A DNA stretch of 41,819 nt from Flavobacterium xinjiangense (GTDB taxonomy: Bacteria > Bacteroidota > Bacteroidia > Flavobacteriales > Flavobacteriaceae). Under the pieces are notes generated by a model. The model was not told where the DNA came from, made no database searches, and was given only the letters and a program-made list of their open reading frames with translations. Each line of letters starts with the position of its first letter. Position 1 is the stretch's first letter. The DNA lies in the NCBI RefSeq assembly GCF_900142885.1, contig NZ_FRCL01000021.1:1-41819 (forward strand), in the 5' to 3' direction. This document shows positions 31,206-40,200 of the stretch, one piece after another. Made by a program: the position numbers and the translations under genes.

Positions 31206-31583
31206 TTATTTAGCTACAAATAGGCTTTTGTAATTTTCCCAATGGCTAAAGATTAAGAAGATATTTCCAAAAAATACAAATAAAGCAATTGGCAAGTTAT
31301 CTGGCGTTAGGAAAAAATTAATCAATAATATATTTAAAGTAACGGGCAAAATGATAAGGTTAGCAAGCGTTACATATCGACCGGTAATAAATGAAATTCC
31401 GCAAAGAAATTCTAAAGATTTTGCTAAAGGCATCAAATAAGTAGACGCCATTAAACCGACATTAAAAGCTTTGAAGTTTCCGGTTGTTTCAGCCTCAGGA
31501 GATAGGTGTAAAAAGAAACTGATTGAGGTGTAGAGAAATAATAGGCCAAGTAAAGATCGAATAATGATGATTGCAATTTTCAT
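31206..31583 (-). CDS. DoxX/MauE-like small membrane protein
   Basis: A 125-residue integral membrane protein with four hydrophobic segments (about 4-22, 45-65, 72-92 and 97-117), beginning MKIAIIIIRSLLGLLFLYTS. The layout and the 'LMPLAKSLEFLCGISFITGRY' segment fit DoxX/DoxD-like quinone-associated membrane proteins. Its function is unknown. Related proteins have been linked to thiol or sulfur redox reactions, but nothing in the context confirms that. It is convergent with lpdA and shares the terminator between them. Confidence 0.75.
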   Translation of the reverse strand: MKIAIIIIRSLLGLLFLYTSISFFLHLSPEAETTGNFKAFNVGLMASTYLMPLAKSLEFLCGISFITGRYVTLANLIILPVTLNILLINFFLTPDNLPIALFVFFGNIFLIFSHWENYKSLFVAK

Positions 31584-31685
31584 GATATATGGTTTTATTG
31601 GTTACACATTAAAAATATACTATTATCACATAGCACTTTTATTCCTGTACAAAACTGACCAGTGGAATCCGTCTAAATCAGCAAA

Positions 31686-31847
31686 CTATGCCTTCAATTT
31701 AGACACCCTATTGCCGTTTCCTATAAATTGCACCACTAATATCAATTGCATTTTAACCATTTCATCTACCTTTTCTTTGCTCTCAGCATCAATGGTAATA
31801 AAGACTTTCGTCTTTTTATGGGTATTATAATTGTATTCAAAATCAAT
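31686..31847 (-). pseudogene. Possible small gene remnant
   Basis: On the minus strand an open stretch of 54 codons including the stop (31847 down to 31686) reads IDFEYNYNTHKKTKVFITID and then 'AESKEKVDEMVKMQLILVVQ'. That composition looks like real protein, unlike the surrounding AT-rich spacer. It is bounded upstream by a stop codon and has no ATG, GTG or TTG start near its beginning. I take it as the tail of a decayed gene or chance. The plus-strand reading of the same area has a less protein-like composition. It lies in the 365-base spacer 31584-31948, which otherwise contains the pabB promoter. Confidence 0.3.
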
Positions 31848-31899
31848 CTACTATAACAAATTTACAAAAAAAGAAGCTAATTTATACAGTAATCTCTTA

Positions 31900-31927
31900 T
31901 TGAAGGATATATTTTATTGTAATTTTG
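31900..31927 (+). promoter_or_regulatory. Promoter of the pabB-tilS-dsbD run
   Basis: TTG (31900-31902), a 17-base spacer and TAATTTTG (31920-31927) match the Bacteroidota promoter. The start codon follows 21 bases later, giving a very short leader. Confidence 0.6.
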
Positions 31928-31948
31928 AATTTTAAAGATATATAGTAA

Positions 31949-33235
31949 TTGAGAACTTCAATTTTTAAGCAAATTTCGGATCCAAAGTTGTTTAAACAGC
32001 AACTTTTATTTTGGGGACAGCAATTTCGTGAAATCGTTTTTATGGATAGCAATGAATATCCGCAACAGTATTCCAGTTATGATTGTATTCTTGCTGTAGA
32101 TGCTTTTACTGCTATTAAAACCGACTATCATAACGCTTTCGAAGATTTAAAACAATACCAGCAAATTACCAAAGATTGGCTTTTTGGCTATTTGTCGTAC
32201 GATTTAAAAAACGATGTGGAACATTTAAAATCCAATAATTTTGATGGGTTGGGTTTTCCCGATTTGTTTTTCTTTCAGCCCAAAAAAATATTTTTATTGA
32301 AAGGGAATGATCTCGAAATTCAATACCTCAATATGTGTGATGATGAAGCGGAGGAAGATTTTGAAGAAATAAGTGTTCAGTGTTCAGTGTTCAGTAATCA
32401 GAATTCACAAATAGAGATTCAACAACGAATCCCGAAGGAAAATTATCTTCAAAAAGTTTCGAAATTATTAGAACACATTCATCAAGGCGATATTTATGAG
32501 GTTAATTTTTGTATGGAGTTTTTTGCTGAAAATACAACGATTGATCCTATCGAAAAATTCACAAAACTCAACGAAATTTCTCGGCCACCATTCGCCGTTT
32601 TTTTTAAAAACAACAACTATTTTTTACTCTCGGCGACACCGGAACGTTATCTGAGGAAAGAAGGAGAAGTATTAATTTCACAACCTATTAAAGGAACAAG
32701 CAAACGATTTTCTGACCCAATTGAAGATGAAAAATCAAAAATGCAATTGGCTTCAGACCCAAAAGAACGTGCCGAAAATATTATGATTACTGATTTAGTT
32801 CGGAATGATTTGTCCCGAACCGCTCAAAAAGGTTCTGTTGAAGTTACTGAATTGTGTGCTATTTATTCTTTTATGCAAGTGCACCAGATGATTTCTACAG
32901 TTACTGCAAAATTAGATCATCAGTACTCCGCTGTGGATGTTATAAAAACTACTTTTCCTATGGGAAGTATGACTGGAGCGCCAAAAATTTCGGCATTAAA
33001 AATTATTGAAGAAATGGAAGAAACAAAACGTGGTTTGTATAGCGGCGCCGTAGGTTATTTTACGCCAAGTGGCGATTTTGATTTCAATGTGGTTATCCGC
33101 AGTATTTTGTACAATGCCGAAAAGAAATACGTTTCGTTTTCAGTAGGAAGTGCGATTACTTCGCAATCCATTCCTGAAAAGGAATATGAGGAATGTTTGC
33201 TTAAAGCCAAAGCAATGCTTGAAGTTTTAAGCTAA
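31949..33235 (+). CDS. pabB: Aminodeoxychorismate synthase component I
   Basis: Chorismate-utilising enzyme of folate synthesis that makes 4-amino-4-deoxychorismate. It has 428 residues. The motif P-I-K-G-T with Lys248 ('VLISQPIKGTSKRF') marks PabB; anthranilate synthases have Ala in that position. Other family blocks are 'GDIYEVNFCMEF', 'SATPERYL', 'KERAENIMITDLVRNDLSR' and 'FPMGSMTGAPK', plus 'FNVVIRSIL' near the end. The likely start is TTG at 31949 (RTSIFKQISDPKLFKQ follows); the next ATG would remove a conserved-looking N-terminal segment. Residues about 142-153 are encoded by a heptanucleotide repeat (separate entry). tilS follows 27 bases later. Confidence 0.9.
   Translation: MRTSIFKQISDPKLFKQQLLFWGQQFREIVFMDSNEYPQQYSSYDCILAVDAFTAIKTDYHNAFEDLKQYQQITKDWLFGYLSYDLKNDVEHLKSNNFDGLGFPDLFFFQPKKIFLLKGNDLEIQYLNMCDDEAEEDFEEISVQCSVFSNQNSQIEIQQRIPKENYLQKVSKLLEHIHQGDIYEVNFCMEFFAENTTIDPIEKFTKLNEISRPPFAVFFKNNNYFLLSATPERYLRKEGEVLISQPIKGTSKRFSDPIEDEKSKMQLASDPKERAENIMITDLVRNDLSRTAQKGSVEVTELCAIYSFMQVHQMISTVTAKLDHQYSAVDVIKTTFPMGSMTGAPKISALKIIEEMEETKRGLYSGAVGYFTPSGDFDFNVVIRSILYNAEKKYVSFSVGSAITSQSIPEKEYEECLLKAKAMLEVLS
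32373..32407 (+). repeat. Heptanucleotide tandem repeat inside pabB
   Basis: Three perfect GTGTTCA units (32373-32393) are followed by two degenerate units, GTAATCA and GAATTCA (32394-32407). The 35 bases encode a poorly conserved-looking surface loop (SVQCSVFSNQNSQ). Gain or loss of one 7-base unit would shift the pabB frame. Confidence 0.7.
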
Positions 33236-33262
33236 ATCGGAATGAATTAATTACTTTTGAAA

Positions 33263-34573
33263 ATGATGCAAAAAATACTAGATCATCTGAACCAAAATTT
33301 CCAGTTTTTAAAAGGGAAAAAGTTGCTTCTTGCCACAAGCGGAGGATTAGACAGTATGGTTATGGCACATTTGTTCCATAAGCTAAATTATGAAATAGCC
33401 ATAGCGCATTGCAATTTTCAACTTCGGGGAATAGAAAGTTTTGACGATCAAAAATTTGTTCAGGAATATGCTGATGCGAATACGATTCCTATTTTTGTAA
33501 CACAATTTGACACTACTGCTTTTGCCCAAGACTATAAATTATCTACTCAAGTTGCCGCACGGGAATTGCGATACAACTGGTTTTATGAGCTTTTGGAAAC
33601 AGAAAAGTACGACTATATTCTGACCGCACATCACGCTGATGATAATTTAGAAACCTTTCTTATTAATCTTAGTCGAGGTACCGGATTAGAAGGTCTGACG
33701 GGAATTCCGGAGCAAAATGAAAATATAATTCGGCCGCTATTGCTGTTTTCAAGACAAGAAATTGAAAATTATGCGAAAGAAAACAAGATAGAATGGAGGG
33801 AAGACAGCAGCAACGCTTCCGATAAATACCTTCGAAATAAAATTCGGCATTATTTAGTTCCGATGCTAAAAGAGTTAAATCCAAATTTCATCACCTCTTT
33901 TCAAAAGACACAAACTTATTTGCAGGAAGCGCAAGACATGGTTGAAGATGCTTCAATTATGGTTTATCAGCAAGTCGCGAAGAAAGATGGGGATGATATT
34001 CATTTTGATTTGAAGCAGTTAAAGAAACTGCCTAATTTCAAATCGTATTTGTACCAGTGGCTGAATGAATTTGGATTTGCGGCCTGGGACGATATTTATG
34101 ATTTGGTCGAAAGCCAATCTGGCAAACAGGTTTTTTCTTCGGAGTTTCGATTATTGAAAGACAGGGATTCCTTAATCCTTAGCCCGATAAATTTCGTAGA
34201 TAAAGAGGAAGAATATTTCATTGATGAAAATCAGCAAGACGTTAAGATTCCCTTAAATATTTCGTTTTGTAAAGTAGCCGACATAAGTTTAGTTTCAAAT
34301 ACGACTATATTTGTTGATGCGGATAAATTACAATTCCCGTTGGTTTTGCGCCATTGGAATGAAGGAGCTATTTTTCAGCCGTTTGGGATGGAAGGCAAAT
34401 CCAAGAAAGTCAGTAAGCTCTTTAAAGACGAAAAATTGTCATTGATCGATAAAGAAAATAAGTGGCTTTTATATTCCAATAATGAAATAGTCTGGGTAAT
34501 TGGAATTCGTCAGGATGAACGCTTTAGAATAGAAAATACAACAAAAAATATACTTAAAATACAATTAGAATAA
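33263..34573 (+). CDS. tilS: tRNA(Ile)-lysidine synthase TilS
   Basis: Essential enzyme that converts C34 of the CAU-anticodon tRNA-Ile to lysidine so that it reads AUA. The N-terminal PP-loop ATPase (about 18-215) has S-G-G-L-D-S in 'LLATSGGLDSMVMAHLF', 'IAHCNFQLRG' and 'TAHHADDNLETFLINLSRGTGLEGL', all diagnostic of the family. A linker and the C-terminal substrate-binding domain (about 360-436, 'LRHWNEGAIFQPFGM') complete the standard length of 436 residues. I chose ATG at 33263; an in-frame TTG at 33257 and ATG at 33266 are close alternatives. The stop codon overlaps the dsbD start by one base (TAATG), indicating coupled translation. Confidence 0.93.
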   Translation: MMQKILDHLNQNFQFLKGKKLLLATSGGLDSMVMAHLFHKLNYEIAIAHCNFQLRGIESFDDQKFVQEYADANTIPIFVTQFDTTAFAQDYKLSTQVAARELRYNWFYELLETEKYDYILTAHHADDNLETFLINLSRGTGLEGLTGIPEQNENIIRPLLLFSRQEIENYAKENKIEWREDSSNASDKYLRNKIRHYLVPMLKELNPNFITSFQKTQTYLQEAQDMVEDASIMVYQQVAKKDGDDIHFDLKQLKKLPNFKSYLYQWLNEFGFAAWDDIYDLVESQSGKQVFSSEFRLLKDRDSLILSPINFVDKEEEYFIDENQQDVKIPLNISFCKVADISLVSNTTIFVDADKLQFPLVLRHWNEGAIFQPFGMEGKSKKVSKLFKDEKLSLIDKENKWLLYSNNEIVWVIGIRQDERFRIENTTKNILKIQLE

Positions 34574-36591
34574 TGAGGAAGATTATCTTTTTACTACTTG
34601 TTTTTTTGGCTTTCGCCAAAGGAAATGCACAGATTCTGGATCCTGCAAAATGGACCACCAAAATTGAGAAAAAATCCGAGAATACGTATCTATTGACTTT
34701 TAATGCTGTCATTGAAAAAGACTGGCATATGTATTCGCAGTTTACTCCAGATGGAGGACCGCTGGCATTAGAAGTTATTTTCAAAAATCAAAAAGGCAAT
34801 TATAACTTAGTTGGCAAAGCCAAAGAAAGCAAAACGACCACCACTTTTAATGATGTTTTTGGTGTAAATGAAACTTATTTTCATGATAAGGCCCAAATTC
34901 AGCAACAGGTTACCATCACCAATCCAAAGCTTACTACAATTGAAGTCGATTTGAATTATCAGGTTTGTAAAGAAGCGTGTATTAATTTAGAGAAAAAATT
35001 CACTTTTGTAATTCCTTCATCTTTAAAAACGGCAGTTGATGCAACAAAAAAAGATATTACTGCTATAGATACTGTAAAAATAGATACAACAGTCGCAAAA
35101 CCGGAAGTAGAAAAAGCGACCGTAATTCCTGCAAAAGTTAGTATGCCGGATGCTAATCCAGTGACCGAACGGGGTTTGTGGTCTATATTTTTCATCGCTT
35201 TTTTCTCAGGATTTGCCGCGTTGCTTACGCCTTGTGTTTTCCCTATGATTCCCATGACGGTAAGTTTCTTTACCAAGCAAAGTAAATCAAGAGCCAAAGG
35301 AATTAAAAATGCGCTTATTTACGGGGTTTCAATTATATTAATTTATGTAGTACTAGGGTTTTTAGTTACCTGGATTTTTGGTGCGGGTGCTCTGAATGCT
35401 TTGTCTACCAATGTTTGGTTTAATATCATTTTCTTCCTTTTATTGATTGTTTTTGCATTTTCATTTCTGGGTGCATTCGAAATCATGTTGCCGCAATCGT
35501 GGGCTAATAAAGTAGACAGTCAGGCAGACAGGGGAGGAATAGTCGGAATTTTATTTATGGCATTGGCACTTGCAATTGTATCTTTTTCCTGTACGGGACC
35601 TATTGTAGGGACACTATTGGTTGAAGCTGCTTCCAAGGGAGGTATCGCGCCAATTATAGGAATGTTCGGTTTTTCATTGGCATTAGCCTTACCATTTATG
35701 CTGTTTGCCATGTTCCCGGGTTGGTTGCATTCTTTACCAAAATCAGGTGGATGGCTTAACACCGTAAAAGTAGTTTTGGGTTTTCTGGAATTGGCTTTGG
35801 CTTTCAAATTTTTGTCGAATGCTGATTTAGTTTTGCAATTGCATTTATTGGAAAGAGAAGTTTTCTTGGCCATTTGGATTGCTATTTTTGGAGTTTTGGC
35901 CTTTTATTTATTCGGAAAAATTACTTTGCCGCACGATAGTCCTTTACCACATATTTCTGTGGGTAGATTATCTTTTGGACTAGTTGTTTTAATGTTTACC
36001 ATTTATTTAATACCTGGACTTTGGGGAGCACCGTTAAAATTAATCAATGCTTTTCCGCCGCCAATGGAATATAGCGAAAGCCCAATGGGTTTTGGAGGTT
36101 CTGGAGTAACGGAATCGTCTGTTGCTTTACCGGATGGAGCCAAAAGTGGACCACACGGTCTGGTTGTTTTTGATGATTATGAAAAAGGCTTGGCTTACGC
36201 CAAAACGGTAAATAAACCCATAATGCTTGATTTTACGGGTTATGCCTGTGTGAATTGTAGAAAAATGGAAAACAATGTTTGGTCTGATGCTCGTGTTTTA
36301 TCCCAATTGAAAAATGAAGTAGTTTTAATTTCATTGTACGTGGATGATAAACGGGAATTGCCTAAAGAAGAACAATCTGTTTCCAAAACTACTGGAGCCG
36401 AAATCACAACTACAGGGGATAAATGGACTGATTTTATGATTTTGAAATATAAAACCAATACCCAGCCATTGTATGTTTTAACCGATTTAGAAGGGAATAG
36501 TTTAAATGAAAACAAACCAACTATTAGTTATGTAGGAGTGGATGAATATGCCAATTGGTTAAAAACCGGAATATCCAAATTCAAAAAATAG
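34573..36591 (+). CDS. dsbD: Thiol:disulfide interchange protein DsbD
   Basis: Membrane reductase that passes electrons from cytoplasmic thioredoxin to periplasmic thiol proteins such as those of cytochrome c maturation. It has 672 residues. The signal peptide is MRKIIFLLLVFLAFAKGNAQ. The N-terminal beta-sandwich (about 25-150) has Cys132 and Cys136 in 'NYQVCKEACINLEKK', the alpha-domain pair. The transmembrane domain (about 200-490) has 'ALLTPCVFPMIPMTVSF' and 'VSFSCTGPIVGTLL'. The periplasmic thioredoxin-like C-terminus has Cys559-x-x-Cys562 in 'TGYACVNCRKMENNVW'. All three redox pairs are present, so the protein should be functional. The start overlaps the tilS stop by one base. Confidence 0.94.
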   Translation: MRKIIFLLLVFLAFAKGNAQILDPAKWTTKIEKKSENTYLLTFNAVIEKDWHMYSQFTPDGGPLALEVIFKNQKGNYNLVGKAKESKTTTTFNDVFGVNETYFHDKAQIQQQVTITNPKLTTIEVDLNYQVCKEACINLEKKFTFVIPSSLKTAVDATKKDITAIDTVKIDTTVAKPEVEKATVIPAKVSMPDANPVTERGLWSIFFIAFFSGFAALLTPCVFPMIPMTVSFFTKQSKSRAKGIKNALIYGVSIILIYVVLGFLVTWIFGAGALNALSTNVWFNIIFFLLLIVFAFSFLGAFEIMLPQSWANKVDSQADRGGIVGILFMALALAIVSFSCTGPIVGTLLVEAASKGGIAPIIGMFGFSLALALPFMLFAMFPGWLHSLPKSGGWLNTVKVVLGFLELALAFKFLSNADLVLQLHLLEREVFLAIWIAIFGVLAFYLFGKITLPHDSPLPHISVGRLSFGLVVLMFTIYLIPGLWGAPLKLINAFPPPMEYSESPMGFGGSGVTESSVALPDGAKSGPHGLVVFDDYEKGLAYAKTVNKPIMLDFTGYACVNCRKMENNVWSDARVLSQLKNEVVLISLYVDDKRELPKEEQSVSKTTGAEITTTGDKWTDFMILKYKTNTQPLYVLTDLEGNSLNENKPTISYVGVDEYANWLKTGISKFKK

Positions 36592-36619
36592 AATCTCAAA
36601 ATATTTTTTTAAAATATTC

Positions 36620-36652
36620 AAACCTGTTCAATTCTTTGGGCAGGTTTTTTTT
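36620..36652 (+). terminator. Terminator after dsbD
   Basis: A 7-bp stem, AAACCTG (36620-36626) with CAGGTTT (36641-36647), extended inward by weaker pairs and followed by a run of T to 36652. It lies 29 bases after the dsbD stop. Confidence 0.8.
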
Positions 36653-37239
36653 ATGCAGTGTATCTAATTACACACCGTATTTTAAATGTTATTTAAACGA
36701 TTTAAAGTACCACAACAACTTTATTACAGCTATTGTTCATGACATTGTTCGTATTTTAAAATAAAGTCTTCCTTTTATTTTACAGCATTACTCCATATTA
36801 TTTTTTGATTGAATAGTTCTAAATTAAATATAGATTTTAATAAGAAAGCAATTCATTTTTAGTTGAGAAAGTAGTTTTGATTTTAGCGTCAAATTAGATT
36901 TCTATTTTTTTTGAATCAAAATAAGGAATGCAAATGTTGATAAATTCCTGTTTGCTTTTCTTTTATTCTTCTAAAAAATACAAAATAGGTAGTTCGTAGT
37001 TTTTTTTATTCTGTTAATCGGAAATGTATAAAAAATAATACTAATGTATTCTTAATTATTTAACTTAGTCTGTAAGTATTTGAAATTTAAGTGATTATTG
37101 TAAGATTTTTTGTTTTAAAAAGGCATAAATTTTATAAAATTATGTTAATTGGTACAACTTCCAAAAAGTTCCTTCAGAATATAGATTTCTAAGTAAAGCA
37201 GCTCTAATTCGTTATTTTATTATTTTAATTCAATTAGTT
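36653..37239. other. AT-rich intergenic region before the giant adhesin gene
   Basis: About 590 bases with no gene that I can support. One -7-like octamer, TAGTTTTG, lies at 36872-36879 but is 360 bases from the next start and lacks a TTG partner. The long spacer may carry the promoter and leader of the adhesin gene, but I see no clear -33/-7 pair, riboswitch-like fold or terminator in it. Confidence 0.5.
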
Positions 37240-40200
37240 ATGAAGACATTTTTACACAAATCTCATTTTTTATCGATTGTTTTTTTAATAGCCAATTTGA
37301 TTTTTGCAAGTGTATCTTTTGGTCAGGCAACTGTTTCAACTGATTTACTGGATTATCCGCCCGGATCAACAGCTATGATTACGGGTTCTGGATTTCAGGA
37401 TGGTGAGTATGTTGAATTACATGTGCATCATGCAGACGGAGATCCTTTAGGAACCGATCCCCAATATCATCAACCTTTTTATGCGACCGCAGATGCTTCA
37501 GGTAACTTCACTACATCTTGGTATGTGCCAACTGAAGCAGAAGGTGATGCCGCTGGAGCAACATTAAATTTGGAGGCGCATGGTAACATGGGGTCAGTAG
37601 CTGATTGGGTGTTTTCGGATAGTGTGACTTCAGTTAATATTACGTCTCCAACTACTGCAAGTCCTGTAAGTGTTCCTGCTGGATGTGATGTCACTATTAA
37701 CTACAGTTACACGGGATCTAATGCAGGGGCAAATGGTACTGCTACAATAAGCGTAAAATCAGGTGCAACTGTAATTGTTAGTGGAACTCAAGATGCACCA
37801 AAAGGAAACAATTCTAATTCTATTATTTTAACAATTCCATCAGGTACTACAGTTGGAAACTACAATGTTGAGGTTAATGTAAACCAAGTTGGATCAGTAA
37901 CAACTTCACAGACCAATGCTATCAATGTGACTGCAGCACTAACTGCTGCAGCTGCAGGAGCTGATCAAACAGTTTGTGCTACTACTGCAATACTTGCTGG
38001 TAATACTGCAACCGTGGGTACAGGTACTTGGACATTAATAAGTGGTTCTGGAACTATAACAACAGCTGGCTCTCCAACATCTGGCATAACTGCACTTGGT
38101 GTAGGTGCAAACACTTTCCGTTGGACTATTGCAAGCGGAGCTTGTTCGAATTTTGATGAAGTAGTGATTACGGTTCGCCCAACACCTACAGCAACTGTCA
38201 GTGGAACGACCACGGTTTGTCAAAATGCAACAGCACCGAATATCACATTTACTAATCCGCAAACTTTATCAATAACTGTAACCTACAATATTAATGGAGG
38301 AACAAATACAACTGTTAATGTAGGAGCAAGCACGACAGCAACGATAGCAGCACCAACAACAACTGCAGGTACATTTAATTATAACCTTGTAAGTGTAGTT
38401 TATCAAACCGCACCAAGTTGTACCAATTCGGTTTCAGGAACAGCAACTGTAACAGTTCGTCCAACACCAACGGCAACTATCAGTGGGACGACAACAGTTT
38501 GTCAAAATGCAACTGCTCCAAACGTAACATTTACCAATCCACAAAGCATTGCTGTAACAGTTACCTATAAAATAAATGCAGGATCAAATCTTACAATAAA
38601 TGTTCCTGCAAGTTCAACAGCTACAGTAGCAGCACCAACAGGCAGTGCAGGTGCATTTGCGTATACGCTGGTAAGTGTTGCTTACCAGGATGCGACACCC
38701 GGATGCTCCAATCCTATTTCTGGAACAGCAACTGTAACAGTTCGTGCAACACCGACAGCAACTATAAGTGGAGCAACCACAGTATGCCAGAATGGTAGTG
38801 CACCAAACATAACATTTACTAATCCGCAAACATTACCGATCACCATTACTTATAATATAAATGGAGGAACAAATACTACAATTGATGTAGCTGCCAGTAC
38901 AACAGCAACGGTAGCAGCACCAACAGGCACTGCAGGTTCATTTGCTTACAACCTTGTAAGTATAATCTACCAGGATGCAACACCTTCCTGTTCTAATACT
39001 ATATCAGGATCAGCAACTGTTACAGTTCGTCCAACACCTACTGCAACTATTAGTGTAACAACAACAGTATGCCAGGGTGGAACTGCTCCTAATATAACTT
39101 TCACAAACCCGCAGGCTTTACCAATAACTGTTACATATAATATTAACGGGGGAACAAATACAACAGTTAATGTTGCAGCAAGTACAACAACAACGGTGGC
39201 AGCGCCAACAGGTACTGCCGGTTCATTTGCTTATAATCTTGTAAGTGTAGTTTATCAAACTGCACCAACTTGTTCAAACCCGGTTTCAGGAACAGCAACT
39301 GTTACAGTAAGACCAACACCAACAGCAAGCATTAGTGGAACAACAACAGTTTGTCAAAGTGCAATTGCACCAAATATAACTTTCACTAACCCGCAGGCTT
39401 TACCAATAACTGTTACATATAATATTAATGGAGGAACAAATACAACAGTAAATGTTGGAGCAAGTACAACTGCGACTGTTACAGCGCCAACCGGTACAGC
39501 AGGTGCATTTGCCTATAACCTTGTAAGTGTAATTTACCAGGATACAACTGCATCTTGTTCCAATACAATTTCTGGGTCAGCAACAGTAACTGTAACTGCA
39601 ACTGTTGGAACGCCGACTACACCAACACCATCGGCTTCAACTATCTGCCAGGGCAGTGCAAATACTATATATATTAGTTCAGCTACGAATGCTACCAGTT
39701 ATAATTGGTCAGTGACAGGAATTGGTAATACTATTTCAGGAACAGGTACTACAGGAACTGTAAGTTGGAATCCAGCTTTTACAGGCACTGCAACCATTAG
39801 TGTAACAGCAAATGGATGTAAAAGTCCAACTGCACCAAATATAACTTTCACTAACCCGCAGGCTTTACCAATAACTGTTACATATAATATTAATGGAGGA
39901 ACAAATACAACAGTAAATGTTGGAGCAAGTACAACTGCGACTGTTACAGCGCCAACCGTTACAGCAGGTGCATTTGCCTATAACCTTGTAAGTGTAATTT
40001 ATCAGGATGCAACTCCATCTTGTTCCAATACAATTTCTGGGTCAGCAACAGTAACTGTAACTGCAACTGTTGGAACGCCGACTACACCAACACCATCGGC
40101 TTCAACTATTTGCCAGGGCAGTGCAAATACTACATATACTAGTTCAGCTACGAATGCTACCAGTTATAATTGGTCAGTGACAGGAACTGGTAATACTATT

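Noticed and set aside
31564..31830. 88-codon plus-strand open frame
   Set aside because: It overlaps the start of the DoxX-like gene in antisense, and the minus-strand reading of its second half looks more protein-like.
36555..36764. 69-codon frame after dsbD
   Set aside because: It overlaps the dsbD 3' end and runs through the terminator hairpin; no start signal or protein pattern is seen.
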